64,000 bases of DNA, from the NCBI RefSeq assembly GCF_030269645.1, contig NZ_BSTR01000017.1:62001-126000 (forward strand), given 5' to 3'. Positions 26,861 to 35,950 of this stretch are shown here, piece by piece (position 1 is the first letter of the stretch; every line of letters begins with the position of its first letter). This stretch comes from Actinokineospora sp. NBRC 105648 (GTDB taxonomy: Bacteria; Actinomycetota; Actinomycetes; Mycobacteriales; Pseudonocardiaceae). The translations under genes and the position numbers were made by a program. Below the pieces are notes generated by a model. It had not been told where the DNA came from. It was given only the letters and a program-made list of their open reading frames with translations, and searched no databases.

Positions 26861-27061
26861 GTGAAAGCGATGGCCCTTGTTGTTCTTGCGCCGCTTTGCT
26901 TTTCCCGTCGGGAACGGTGGGCGCGGACGGCCCGCGCGTGATCGTGGGTGTTGTGCGAGCCGCGCGGTATTCTGTTGGTCAACCCCGCACCGTTGGGTGA
27001 GATTCACCTGATCGCGTGCCCACCATGTTGCCGTTCGTGGTGTCGCAGGTACCGTCATCTC

Positions 27062-27958
27062 ATGGCTTCCCAACAGGATCGTGATCACGTCGGCTTCACG
27101 GTCGTGCGGCACGGGTTCGACCGCGCACAGGTGAAGCAGCACATCCAGGACCTCGAAACCACCGCCACCACCGCGCTCGCCCAGCGCGACGAGGCGGTGG
27201 CCAAGGCCGAGGAGCTGGCCGGGCAGCTGGAGCTGGCCCGCCGCGAGATCGATGCCCTCAACGCCCGACTCGACAAGATCGGCACCGCCGCCGCGGCGTC
27301 GTCGGCGCCGAACGCGCCCGAGCGCTCGGCCCGGGCGGACGTGGTCGCCAAGGCCCAGGCCGCCGAGATCACCAGCCGAGCCCAAGCCGCCGCCGACACG
27401 GCGTGGTCGGCAGCTGAAGAGGCCTCGACAGCCCTGCGCGAGCGCTACCGCCGCCTGCTGGCCGAATTGGACAAGCAGCACACCGAGATCCACGCCGCCC
27501 ACAAGACGATCATGGATGAGGCCCGGGCCAAGGTGGATCAGATGACCACCGTCGCCGAGCAGCGCCAGCGCGAGGTCGACGAGCGGGCCGAACGCGAGCG
27601 CCAGCGCCTCGAGCAGCAGTTCCAGCAGGACCTCACCAGCAAGCGCGACCACCTCGCCGAGGAGATCGCCGCCGCCCACAGCGCCGCCGAGCAGGAGGCC
27701 GACCGCCGCCTCCGCGCCGCCACCGACGAGGCCGACAAGCGCATCGCCACCGCCACCAGCCACGTCGAACAGCTCACCGCCCTGCGCGAACAGCTCGCCG
27801 GACGCCTCCGGGGCACCTCGGACCTGCTCGACCAGAGCGCGAAGCTGCTCCAGCCGATCGAGGCCGAGGCCGAACTCGACCAGCTCCCGTTGTCCGCTGA
27901 GCCTCCGGCTGCCCAGACCCAGCCGGTCCGCAAGCCGCAGAAGGCCCCGGCCCGCTAG
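27062..27958 (+). CDS. Coiled-coil protein with DivIVA-like N-terminus
   Basis: A 298-residue cytoplasmic protein. The N-terminus (VGFTVVRHGFDRAQVKQHIQDLE, residues 9-31 in part) resembles the DivIVA/Wag31 N-terminal motif that binds curved membrane. About 220 residues of charged, Ala/Glu/Arg-rich coiled coil follow, then a Pro/Ala-rich tail ending KPQKAPAR. Such proteins act in polar growth or septum organisation; the exact role is not known. ATG 27062 has no strong ribosome-binding site. The last 130 bases of the gene are repeated three times downstream as decaying non-coding copies. Confidence 0.8.
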   Translation: MASQQDRDHVGFTVVRHGFDRAQVKQHIQDLETTATTALAQRDEAVAKAEELAGQLELARREIDALNARLDKIGTAAAASSAPNAPERSARADVVAKAQAAEITSRAQAAADTAWSAAEEASTALRERYRRLLAELDKQHTEIHAAHKTIMDEARAKVDQMTTVAEQRQREVDERAERERQRLEQQFQQDLTSKRDHLAEEIAAAHSAAEQEADRRLRAATDEADKRIATATSHVEQLTALREQLAGRLRGTSDLLDQSAKLLQPIEAEAELDQLPLSAEPPAAQTQPVRKPQKAPAR

Positions 27959-28006
27959 CAGAATGCGGCCGTGCGCGAACAGTTAGCCGACGCTCGCGTG
28001 GTACCG

Positions 28007-28498
28007 CTGCTCGACCAGAGCGCGAAGCTGCTCCAGCCGATCGAGGCCGAGGCCGAACTCAACCAGCCCCCGCTGCCCGCTGAGGCTCCCGCTGCCCAGA
28101 CCCAGCCGGTCCGCAAGCCGCAGAAGGCCCCAGCTCGCTAGCAGAGCGGGACCGCTCGCCGAGCGCCTGTGAGGCACCTGGGACCTGCTCGTCCAGAGCG
28201 TGAAGCTGCTCCAGCCGATCGAGGCCGAGGCCGAACTCGACCAGCTCCCGTTGTCCGCTGAGCCTCCCGCCGCCCAGGCCCAGCCGATCCGCAAGCGTAA
28301 AAGGTCCCGGCCTGCTTGGAGAACACAGGTCCGCACGGACAGCTTGCCCGATGCTTGCGCGGTACCACCGACCCGCTCGACCGAACGGCGAAGCTGCTGC
28401 AGCCGATCGAAGTCGAACTTGCCCAAGTCCCGCTGCTGGTGAATCCCTGCCGCTCAGACCCAGCCTGTCCAGAGCCGCGGAGAGCCCCAGCCGCTAGC
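28007..28498 (+). pseudogene. Three decaying tandem copies of the 3' end of the preceding gene
   Basis: The segment from CTGCTCGACCAGAGCGCGAAG to the stop (27824-27957) recurs at about 28007-28140, 28185-28317 and 28373-28497, spaced 183, 178 and about 188 bases. The first copy is close to the parent and even keeps the CGCTAG ending; the second and third diverge stepwise. Each copy includes part of the sequence upstream of the repeat start. No copy has a start codon, so they are remnants of tandem duplication. Confidence 0.85.
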
Positions 28499-28680
28499 GG
28501 AGTGTGGTCCTGCCAGGATCGCCCCGGGCAGGTACAAGCGGTTGGGTGGCACTGTCTCGCGAGCCGTGCGATTTCCCGCCCGCTAGCGGAGCCTTGTCCA
28601 GACCGAATCCGCGGGCAGCGCCTCATCGGTCGGTAGGCGGACGGCGTGCCGTGGGTCAGAAAGGGCCGAGACGCCCGGGT

Positions 28681-29742
28681 TCACGAGCAAGCGGGTGGCT
28701 GCAGGACAGGGCGCCTGGAGTCGTCGAGTCGCAGGTAGATCTTGGGTACGTACCCCAGTTCCGCGCCATCGCGGGAGACGCGCCCCCAAGTCCGTTCCTC
28801 GGCAGCCGTGGTGTCGTTGACCTTCGGGTCCGTCACCGGGACCTCGGTAGTCACCTGGCACTGCACTACGACCATCCGCCCGGACGAGATCACCGTGGTG
28901 ACCTCCGCGGTCGTGTCGGGAGTCTTGAACACAGCCACCGATGTGCTGTCGTAGCCGGAGGAGCTGGTGGCGTACACCGTCGCGGTGATCGTTCCCGGGG
29001 GTAACGGGCTCGTGGTCGTCGTTGTCGGGTAGTTGCCGCTGTAGGAGTCGACGGGTCCGGTGGTGGCCTCGCACCACGCCGAAGCCGCCAAGATGAGGGC
29101 CGCACTCGCCAACCCCGCCGCAGTCCATGCGACCTTGCCCGCGCGACGGCTCCGCCTGCGCAGGAGTGCGATCTCCTCCAGTAGCGAGCTATCAGTGGCA
29201 GGCGGTGGAGTGCTGTCCTGCGCTGCTGCCTCTTCGAACCGGGTGGTCCACAGTTCGACCTCCTCCGTCGTCATGCCCATCGCGGGCAGGACCGCAGCGA
29301 GCGCGACCCGGTTGGGGGGCTTCTTGCCGGTGAACAGGTCGCCGACCACCGTCTTCCCCCAGCCGGCGGCTCGGCTCAGTTCGCGCACGCTCAGCCCCCG
29401 CCCTGCACGTTCCGAGGCCAACGCGCGTGCCACCGCGCGCAGGGGAACGTCGGTGCCGCCTGCCGAGACGGGAGCGGTTCGGGTGGCGTCCTCGGCGCGG
29501 CGCCACAGCTCCCGGATGTGGTCGGCGTCCCCGCCCAGTGCCTCGGTTATCGCCAGGGCTGTGGCTTCCGACACCGCTGACCTGCCGTTGAGCATCCTGG
29601 AGAGTGCCGACCGGGAGTACTTGACCTTGTCCGAGAGGTCACCCAATGTGTGGCCACTGCTCTTCTGGAGCCGCTTGAGTTCGGCGGCGAGCGCGGAGAC
29701 CGCGGGGAGGGTCTCCCCGCGGTCGTCCGTCGATTGGGTCAC
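28681..29742 (-). CDS. Membrane-anchored regulator with two helix-turn-helix domains
   Basis: A 353-residue protein. A first XRE-type helix-turn-helix spans residues 20-70 (HTLGDLSDKVKYSRSALSRMLNG) and a second spans 101-150 (GLSVRELSRAAGWGKTVVGDLF). A single transmembrane helix (203-223) follows, then a Ser/Thr-rich extracytoplasmic domain of about 125 residues ending in WGRVSRDGAELGYVPKIYL, which looks like a small SH3-like fold. It should sense a signal outside and act on DNA inside. GTG start at 29742, overlapping the upstream small gene by 4 bases. Confidence 0.85.
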   Translation of the reverse strand: MTQSTDDRGETLPAVSALAAELKRLQKSSGHTLGDLSDKVKYSRSALSRMLNGRSAVSEATALAITEALGGDADHIRELWRRAEDATRTAPVSAGGTDVPLRAVARALASERAGRGLSVRELSRAAGWGKTVVGDLFTGKKPPNRVALAAVLPAMGMTTEEVELWTTRFEEAAAQDSTPPPATDSSLLEEIALLRRRSRRAGKVAWTAAGLASAALILAASAWCEATTGPVDSYSGNYPTTTTTSPLPPGTITATVYATSSSGYDSTSVAVFKTPDTTAEVTTVISSGRMVVVQCQVTTEVPVTDPKVNDTTAAEERTWGRVSRDGAELGYVPKIYLRLDDSRRPVLQPPACS

Positions 29743-29987
29743 AGCGAGACCTCGACGCGCAGCACGTGCCGCGCTCGCCCGCTGGTCGGCAGCAGCCGGT
29801 CAGCCAGGGTCACCGCGACGCCGCCGATCAGCATCACGGCCGCCGCCGCGGCGTACACCGAGTGGCCCGCGGCAACCAGTGATCCGGCGGCGACGAAGAC
29901 GAACACGAACAGGAAGACCCGCCACGTGGCGGTTGTCTCCGGTTGGCACAGGCCGGAAGCGCGCCTGCGCACCACGGACTTGCTCAC
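29739..29987 (-). CDS. Small two-helix membrane protein coupled to the double-HTH regulator
   Basis: An 82-residue protein with two adjacent hydrophobic helices (about residues 23-41 and 45-63) and a basic N-terminus. The GTG start at 29987 has GAGGGAG just upstream. Its stop overlaps the start of the membrane-anchored regulator by 4 bases, so the two are translated together and may interact in the membrane. No family was recognised. Confidence 0.7.
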   Translation of the reverse strand: MSKSVVRRRASGLCQPETTATWRVFLFVFVFVAAGSLVAAGHSVYAAAAAVMLIGGVAVTLADRLLPTSGRARHVLRVEVSL

Positions 29988-30225
29988 GGTTTCTCCCTCG
30001 GGTGGAAGTGGCGCGGCCGATCGGCCGCGCTGTTCCATCCTGATCACGCCTGACGGGGCAGTGAAGGCATCGCCGTTGACACTCAGTCCGCTACCAGGTG
30101 TTGCACGGGGCATCCGGACACGCCGCAACGCCCGCGCAACACCGACCGACCCAGGTCGGGTATCCGCTGATGGCGGTCCGACGTGGTCGTTGCGCTGTCC
30201 GCTGTGGTGACGCGGACACCGGTGG

Positions 30226-31446
30226 TCAGCTCAGGCGCTCCAACACCATCGCCATGCCCTGGCCGCCGCCCACGCACATGGTCTCCAGGCCGAACTGCTT
30301 GTCGTGCCACTGCAGCGAGTTGATCAGCGTCGTGGCGATCCGGGCGCCGGTCATGCCGAACGGGTGGCCGACCGCGATCGCGCCGCCGTTGACGTTCAGG
30401 CGGTCCTCGGGGACGCCGAGCTCGCGTGCCGAGGGGATGACCTGGGCGGCGAAGGCCTCGTTGATCTCCACCAGGTCGATGTCGCCGATGGTCAGCCCGG
30501 CCAGGGCCAGTGCCCGCTGGGACGCCTCGACCGGGCCCAGGCCCATGATCTCCGGCGAGAGCCCGGACACCCCGGTGGCCACGATCCGCGCCAGCGGGGT
30601 CAGGCCGAGGGCGGCGGCCTTGGTGTCGGACATGATCACCAGTGCGGCGGCGCCGTCGTTGAGCGGGCAGCAGTTGCCCGCGGTCACCCGGCCGTCGGGG
30701 CGGAAGACCGGCTTGAGCGTCGCGGTCTTCTCGTAGGTGATCCCCGCGCGCGGGCCGTCGTCGGTGTCCACCACGCGGCCGTCGGGGAGGGTGACCGGGG
30801 TGATCTCGCGGGCCCAGAAGCCGTCCTTGATGGCCTGTTCGGCGCGGTTCTGCGAGCGGACGCCGAAGTGGTCCATCTCCTCGCGGGTGATGCCCTTGGC
30901 CAGCGCCAGGTTCTCCGCGGTCTGGCCCATCGCGATGTAGGCGTCGGGGACCAGGCCGTCGGTGCGCGGGTCGTGCCAGTCGCCCGCGCCCTCGGCGGCG
31001 ACCGAGGCGGTGCGCGCCTCGGCGTCGGCGAAGATCGGGTTGTGGGTGTCCGGCCAGGAGTCGGAGCTGCCCTTGACGAAGCGGGACACCGTCTCCACCC
31101 CGGCCGAGATGAACACCTCGCCCTCGCCCGCCTTGATCGCGTGCAGCGCCATCCGGGTGGTCTGCAGCGAGGACGCGCAGTACCGGGTCACCGTGCAGCC
31201 GGGCAGGGAGTCGTAGCCGAGCAGCACCGAGACGATCCGGCCCATGTTGTTGCCCTGCTCGCCGCCGGGCAGGCCGCAGCCGAGCATCAGGTCATCGATC
31301 TCGGCCGGGTCCAGCGCGGGCACCTTGTCCAGGGCGGCGCGGACCATCTGCGCGGTGAGGTCGTCGGGCCGGATGTCGACCAGGGACCCCTTCCCGGCGC
31401 GCCCGATGGGCGAGCGGACGGCGGAGACGATGACTGCCTCGGGCAT
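30226..31446 (-). CDS. Thiolase (acetyl-CoA C-acyltransferase)
   Basis: A 406-residue thiolase. The acyl-carrying nucleophile is C90 (RYCASSLQT); H361 (GHPFGMTGAR) and C391 (CVGGGQGMA) complete the active site. NEAFAAQ is the other family motif, at about 329-335. The enzyme cleaves 3-ketoacyl-CoA or condenses acetyl-CoA. No hydroxyacyl-CoA dehydrogenase or hydratase lies nearby, so beta-oxidation or a stand-alone acetyltransferase role cannot be told apart. AAGGAG lies just before ATG 31446. Confidence 0.95.
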   Translation of the reverse strand: MPEAVIVSAVRSPIGRAGKGSLVDIRPDDLTAQMVRAALDKVPALDPAEIDDLMLGCGLPGGEQGNNMGRIVSVLLGYDSLPGCTVTRYCASSLQTTRMALHAIKAGEGEVFISAGVETVSRFVKGSSDSWPDTHNPIFADAEARTASVAAEGAGDWHDPRTDGLVPDAYIAMGQTAENLALAKGITREEMDHFGVRSQNRAEQAIKDGFWAREITPVTLPDGRVVDTDDGPRAGITYEKTATLKPVFRPDGRVTAGNCCPLNDGAAALVIMSDTKAAALGLTPLARIVATGVSGLSPEIMGLGPVEASQRALALAGLTIGDIDLVEINEAFAAQVIPSARELGVPEDRLNVNGGAIAVGHPFGMTGARIATTLINSLQWHDKQFGLETMCVGGGQGMAMVLERLS

Positions 31447-31533
31447 GGGGGCTCCTTCGCGGTGGCCGGTTGGGCACGACACCGCCGAGGCTACTCGCTG
31501 GTAACCGGGCCCGACCCGGGGGAGCGGCGCTGC

Positions 31534-32349
31534 TCAGCCAGGTGTCACCGCACTGTCGCACACCCCGACCGCCGCGCACAGTGGGGCGAGGATCACCTCG
31601 GCGGCCAGCCCGTAGCCCGCGCCGTTGGGGTGGAACCGGTCGGCGCTGAACAGCTCGCCGGACCGGGTCGCGAAGTGCCTGGACAGCAGGGCCGCCAACG
31701 GCACCACCCGCGCGGGGGTGGCCGCGAGCGCGCGGGCCTGCGCACGGGCGAGGGCCCGGCTGCGCCGTCGGGCGAGCTCGCGCAACGGCTGGGGGATCGG
31801 CTGGATCGCGCCCAGGTCCGGGCAGGTGGCGACGACTACGGCGGTACCGACCGCGTGCAGCCGCGCGACCTCGGCGGCGAGCAGTGCCGCGGACTCCGCG
31901 ATGCTGCGCCGCGCGGTCACGTCGTTGCCGCCGATCATGACAAGAGCCACGTCCGGCGCGTCCGCTACAGCCCGGTCTACCTGCGCCGTTAGGTCTGTCG
32001 TCCGCGCGCCGCTAACCGCGTACGTGGTGAGTCTCACCGGTCGTAAAGCCTCGTCCGCGAGCCCCCGCGCCAAGCGCACACCAGGCAGAGCCTCCGGCGA
32101 CTCAGCCCCCAGGCCTGCCGCGCTCGAGTCGCCGAAGATCCCGAACCGCAGTCCGCCGACCACCGACACCGGACCCGTGCCGTCGGGCAGGTAGCCGCCG
32201 TCGGCGTTGAACGGCTGCTCAAGCGGCTTGCCGATCACCGACCTGGCCTGCTTGGCCTGCGTCGTGAACAACGTGTACGCCGCTCCCGAGAGGCCGCCGA
32301 CCGACCCGGCGGCCAGCGCGGCCACCCGGAGAGCACGAACCCAGATCAC
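31534..32349 (-). CDS. Secreted or membrane-anchored SGNH/GDSL hydrolase
   Basis: A 271-residue protein with an N-terminal hydrophobic anchor (residues 5-28). The SGNH blocks are visible: FGDSSAAGLG (block I, nucleophile Ser), a Gly in block II, GGND (block III) and DRFHPNGAGY (block V with catalytic Asp and His). It should hydrolyse an ester of a lipid or carbohydrate at the cell surface. GTG start at 32349. Convergent with no neighbour; it is divergent from the cystathionine beta-synthase gene. Confidence 0.9.
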   Translation of the reverse strand: MIWVRALRVAALAAGSVGGLSGAAYTLFTTQAKQARSVIGKPLEQPFNADGGYLPDGTGPVSVVGGLRFGIFGDSSAAGLGAESPEALPGVRLARGLADEALRPVRLTTYAVSGARTTDLTAQVDRAVADAPDVALVMIGGNDVTARRSIAESAALLAAEVARLHAVGTAVVVATCPDLGAIQPIPQPLRELARRRSRALARAQARALAATPARVVPLAALLSRHFATRSGELFSADRFHPNGAGYGLAAEVILAPLCAAVGVCDSAVTPG

Positions 32350-32485
32350 CTGTCTACCCCCGTTCGGTCAACGTGGTTACTCCAGACGTATCGCGCCCAC
32401 CCCTGGTTCCGCGTCACCCCGGGTGTCCCACGACCCCCGGGTTAGGCTTCCGGCGCAGGCCAAGTGACCTCACGAAGGAGCCCCG

Positions 32486-33865
32486 GTGGAGTACGTCGAG
32501 CACATCAGCGATCTCGTCGGCGACACGCCCCTGGTGAAGCTGAACGCGCTGGCCGCGGGCCTGGCGCCGACGGTGCTGGCCAAGGTCGAGTACCTCAACC
32601 CCGGCGGCAGCGTCAAGGACCGGATCGCGCTGCGCATGGTCGAGGCGGCCGAGGCCTCCGGCGAGCTGCGCCCGGGCGGCACGATCGTCGAGCCCACCTC
32701 GGGCAACACCGGCGTCGGCCTGGCGATGATCGCCCAGCGCAGGGGCTACAAGTGCGTCTTCGTCTGCCCGGACAAGGTCAGCGAGGACAAGCGCAACGTG
32801 CTCAAGGCCTACGGCGCCGAGGTCGTGGTGTGCCCGACCGCGGTCGCCCCGGAGCACCCCGACTCCTACTACAACGTCTCCGACCGGCTGGTCCGCGAGA
32901 TCGAGGGCGCCTGGAAGCCGAACCAGTACGCCAACCCGCAGAACCCGGAGAGCCACTACCACTCCACCGGCCCGGAGCTGTGGAAGCAGACCGACGGGCG
33001 GATCACGCACTTCGTCGCGGGCGTGGGCACCGGCGGCACGATCTCCGGCACCGGCCGCTTCCTCAAGGAGGCCTCCGGGGGCCGGGTCAAGGTCATCGGC
33101 GCCGACCCGGAGGGCTCGGTCTACTCCGGCGGCACCGGCAGGCCCTACCTGGTGGAGGGGGTCGGCGAGGACTTCTGGCCGGACACCTACGACCGCGACA
33201 TCGCCGACGAGATCATCGCGGTGAGCGACGCGGAGTCCTTCGAGGTCACCCGCAGGCTGGCCCGCGAGGAGGCCCTGCTGGTCGGCGGCTCGTGCGGGAT
33301 GGCGGCCGCGGCGGCGCTGCGGCTGGCCGAGCGGCTCGGGCCCGACGACGTCGTGGTCGTGCTGCTGCCCGACGGCGGCCGCGGCTACCTGTCCAAGGTC
33401 TTCAACGACTCGTGGATGGCCCAGTACGGCTTCCTGCCGCCCGAGCACTCCGGCGCCACCGTCGGCGACGTGCTCCGGCGCAAGAGCGCCTCGGGCACCA
33501 CGCTGCCGGAGTTCATCCACGCCCACCCCGCCGAGACGGTGGCCGACGCGGTCGCCATCCTGCGCGAGTTCGGGGTCAGCCAGATGCCGGTGGTCAACGC
33601 GGAGCCGCCGGTGATGGCCGCCGAGGTCGTCGGCGCGGTGAACGAGCGTGATCTTCTCGACGCCCTGTTCGCGGGCAAGGCCGCGCTGGCCGACCGCCTC
33701 GACCGGCACATGTCGGGCCCGCTGCCCACCATCGGCGCAGGTGAGCAGGTGTCCGCGGCCATGTCGGCGCTCTCCGCCGCGGACGGTGCGCTGGTCCTGG
33801 TGGACGGCAAGCCCGCGGGTGTGGTGACCAGGCAAGATCTCCTGGGGTTCCTCGCGGGCCGCTGA
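32486..33865 (+). CDS. cbs: Cystathionine beta-synthase
   Basis: A 459-residue PLP enzyme that joins serine and homocysteine to cystathionine. The PLP lysine is K44 (GGSVKDR), the phosphate-binding loop is near GVGTGGT (about 176-182), and TSGNTG (71-76) binds the substrate carboxylate. The C-terminal 125 residues hold two CBS domains (Bateman module), as in other actinobacterial enzymes; the N-terminal heme-binding extension of animal enzymes is missing. AAGGAG precedes GTG 32486. The gamma-synthase gene lies 2 kb downstream, so transsulfuration genes are grouped here. Confidence 0.96.
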   Translation: MEYVEHISDLVGDTPLVKLNALAAGLAPTVLAKVEYLNPGGSVKDRIALRMVEAAEASGELRPGGTIVEPTSGNTGVGLAMIAQRRGYKCVFVCPDKVSEDKRNVLKAYGAEVVVCPTAVAPEHPDSYYNVSDRLVREIEGAWKPNQYANPQNPESHYHSTGPELWKQTDGRITHFVAGVGTGGTISGTGRFLKEASGGRVKVIGADPEGSVYSGGTGRPYLVEGVGEDFWPDTYDRDIADEIIAVSDAESFEVTRRLAREEALLVGGSCGMAAAAALRLAERLGPDDVVVVLLPDGGRGYLSKVFNDSWMAQYGFLPPEHSGATVGDVLRRKSASGTTLPEFIHAHPAETVADAVAILREFGVSQMPVVNAEPPVMAAEVVGAVNERDLLDALFAGKAALADRLDRHMSGPLPTIGAGEQVSAAMSALSAADGALVLVDGKPAGVVTRQDLLGFLAGR

Positions 33866-33982
33866 CCCCCTAGGGTCTGCCGCGAGCCGATACCGGCACC
33901 GTGGCACACCATCCGATAGCGTTACCCGCAGTGTTATCCGCGTTGCAAGTTGACACACCAGGTCAAAGGGGTGGGAAACCCG

Positions 33983-35203
33983 ATGAGTGCTCCCCAGCCG
34001 CCGAACCAGCCATGGCAGGGCGGACAGCCCCAGCAGTGGCCTGGTCAAGGCCAGGACCAAGGGCAGCCGCCGTACGGCCAACCGCCGCAGGGCTACCCGC
34101 CCCAGCAGCCGCAGTACGCGCCCCCGCCCGGTGACAACACCGGTGCCGACGGCGTCGAGCGCACGCAGGCGATCCGCCCGGGCCAGCAGCCGCCGTTCGG
34201 GCAGGAGGACGACAGCCAGGACCGCACCCAGGCCGTGCGCCCCGGTCAGGGCGACGCGACCCAGATGGTGCCCCCGGGCTCCGTCCCGCAGTCCCCGCCC
34301 TACGCCCCGCCGCCCAGCGCGGCGGACTCGCCGCCCGGGGGCTTCAACCAGCCCTACGGGCATCAGCAGCCGGGTGGCTTCGGCCAGCAGCCCGGTGGGT
34401 TCCCCGGCCAGGGCTACGGCCAGCCGCAGCCGGGCGGGTACCCGCCCCAGGGCGGCTTCGCCCAGCAGGGTGGGCTCGGTCAGCCGCCCGCGTTCGGCGG
34501 CCAGGGCTCCAACACCGGCATGATCTCGCTGATCGTGCTGGGCGCGGTGGCGCTGCTCGGCGTGATCACCGCGATCATGGGCCTCTCGCTGGCCTCGGAC
34601 ATCTCCAGCGTGAGCGGCTACTGCTCGGGCGTCGACTCCCGCTTCCTCGCGGGCGTTGCCTGCCCGACCGGCATCAACACGCTGTTCTCCTGGCTGCAGG
34701 TGCTCGGCGCGGTGGCCGCGGTCGCGGGCGCGGTGCTGCTGGCGCTGAAGAAGACCAACTACGGGCACCTGCTCATCGCCGGTGGCGGTGGCGCGGTCGT
34801 GCTGTTCGCGATCCTCAACGGCGCCACCTTCAGCTTCGCGGGCAGCGTCACCACCTCGCTGGTGTTCGGCCTGATCATCGCCGGTGCCGGTGCGCTGGCG
34901 TTCTTCCCGCAGACCAAGGACTACCTGGTCGCCAGCCCGCCGCTGGGCTCGCTCGGCGGCGGTGGCGGTCCGACGAACCCGCCCACCGGTGGCTTCGGCC
35001 AGCAGCAGCCCGGCGGCTTCGGGCAGCAGCCCCCGCAGCAGGGTGGTTTCGGCCAGCAGCCGCCGCAGGGCTACGGGCAGCAGCCGCCGCAGCAGCCCGG
35101 CTACGGCCAGCAGCCCCCGCAGGGCTACGGCCCGCCGCCCGGTGGCGGTTACGGCCAGCAGCCGCCGCAGGGTGGGCAGCAGCAGCCGCCGCAGCAGTGG
35201 TGA
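33983..35203 (+). CDS. Gln/Pro/Gly-rich membrane protein
   Basis: A 406-residue protein. The first 175 residues are Gln/Pro/Gly-rich (repeats of PQ, GGF, GQQP), and four transmembrane helices occupy roughly 180-315. The last 90 residues are repeats of GGFGQQ(P)PQQ and GYGQQPPQ. The low-complexity ends are cytoplasmic and probably disordered; they resemble the tails of other actinomycete envelope proteins. No enzyme motif. ATG 33983. Followed by a strong terminator, and by a shorter protein of the same type. Confidence 0.8.
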   Translation: MSAPQPPNQPWQGGQPQQWPGQGQDQGQPPYGQPPQGYPPQQPQYAPPPGDNTGADGVERTQAIRPGQQPPFGQEDDSQDRTQAVRPGQGDATQMVPPGSVPQSPPYAPPPSAADSPPGGFNQPYGHQQPGGFGQQPGGFPGQGYGQPQPGGYPPQGGFAQQGGLGQPPAFGGQGSNTGMISLIVLGAVALLGVITAIMGLSLASDISSVSGYCSGVDSRFLAGVACPTGINTLFSWLQVLGAVAAVAGAVLLALKKTNYGHLLIAGGGGAVVLFAILNGATFSFAGSVTTSLVFGLIIAGAGALAFFPQTKDYLVASPPLGSLGGGGGPTNPPTGGFGQQQPGGFGQQPPQQGGFGQQPPQGYGQQPPQQPGYGQQPPQGYGPPPGGGYGQQPPQGGQQQPPQQW

Positions 35204-35220
35204 GCGCGTAACACCTTTTC

Positions 35221-35252
35221 GATGGGCCCCGACCAACCGGTCGGGGCCCATC
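35221..35252 (+). terminator. Strong hairpin between the two Gln-rich membrane protein genes
   Basis: A perfect 14-bp stem, 35221-35234 with 35239-35252 (GATGGGCC ... GGCCCATC), and a 4-base loop AACC. Confidence 0.85.
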
Positions 35253-35293
35253 TGCGTCTGTAGTGGGCAAACACCGGACGAGGGGCGCGAACC

Positions 35294-35845
35294 ATGAGCT
35301 ACCAGCAGCAGCCGTACCAGCAGCCCTACCAGCCGCAGCAGCAGTACTACGGCTACCAGCAGCAACCCGCGCAGGTGGGCAGCCCGGGCACCGCGATCAT
35401 CGCGGGCATCCTTGCCCTGGGCCTCGCGGCCACCTTCGGCGGCGCGGTGGTCGACCTGCTGGTGGAGTTCAAGCTGATCGACAACCTGGACCAGATCCCG
35501 GGCGGGATGCTGGGGATCCTGGTCGCCCGGGCGGCGGTGGCGGTGTTCGCCCTGCTCGGCGCCATCCTGCTGTTCGCGCGCCGCTCGGGCGGGGCGGTGC
35601 TCACGATCCTGGCCGCCATCGCCGGGCTGGTCACGGTGGTGGTCGAGCCGATGACCTCGGAGCTGTTCGCCATGGTGGGCGTGGATTTCGGACAGTACCT
35701 CGAGGGGCTGTTCGCGTTCGACTCCACTTACGGCACGCTGTTGGCACTCGGCGTGATCGCGGCACCGCTCGCGTTCCTGTTCGCGGTACTGCCGTCCACG
35801 TTCCGGTGGTGCCGCGGCCGTCAGGTGAGCTTCCCTCAGTACTGA
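35294..35845 (+). CDS. Small Gln/Tyr-rich tetraspan membrane protein
   Basis: A 183-residue protein with a Gln/Tyr/Pro-rich cytoplasmic N-terminus (residues 1-28, repeats of QQPYQ) and four transmembrane helices (about 33-55, 72-95, 98-115 and 145-167). It is a smaller relative in style of the protein encoded just upstream, which suggests they work in the same envelope setting. No domain was recognised. ATG 35294, GAGGGGC upstream. Confidence 0.75.
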   Translation: MSYQQQPYQQPYQPQQQYYGYQQQPAQVGSPGTAIIAGILALGLAATFGGAVVDLLVEFKLIDNLDQIPGGMLGILVARAAVAVFALLGAILLFARRSGGAVLTILAAIAGLVTVVVEPMTSELFAMVGVDFGQYLEGLFAFDSTYGTLLALGVIAAPLAFLFAVLPSTFRWCRGRQVSFPQY

Positions 35846-35950
35846 GCATGACCGGCGCGCCGTGCATACCCTCTAATGGGCGAATATTCCTCATAGTGGG
35901 ATTAGTCCCACATGATGGTCATGCCCGGCCTGAGCCGTAACCTGGGACTC
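35846..35950 (+). promoter_or_regulatory. Possible structured leader of the gamma-synthase gene
   Basis: GTGGGA (35896-35901) pairs with TCCCAC (35906-35911) across TTAG. Outside it GCATGACC (35846-35853) can pair with GGTCATGC (35917-35924). The nested stems lie 26 bases before the start. They may be a transcription terminator of the preceding gene or a regulatory leader. The known SAM riboswitch core was not recognised. Confidence 0.35.

Noticed and set aside
27959-28160. Read-through extension of the coiled-coil protein into the first downstream repeat
   Set aside because: A TAG stop ends the frame, and the repeat continues without a start; it is better explained as duplicated tail sequence.
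32414-35365. 983-residue minus-strand open frame
   Set aside because: Antisense to cbs and the Gln/Pro-rich protein; low-complexity Arg/Gly/Leu composition.
35846-35950. SAM riboswitch upstream of the gamma-synthase gene
   Set aside because: The leader is only about 105 bases and the conserved SAM-I or SAM-IV core was not found; only two simple nested stems are present.
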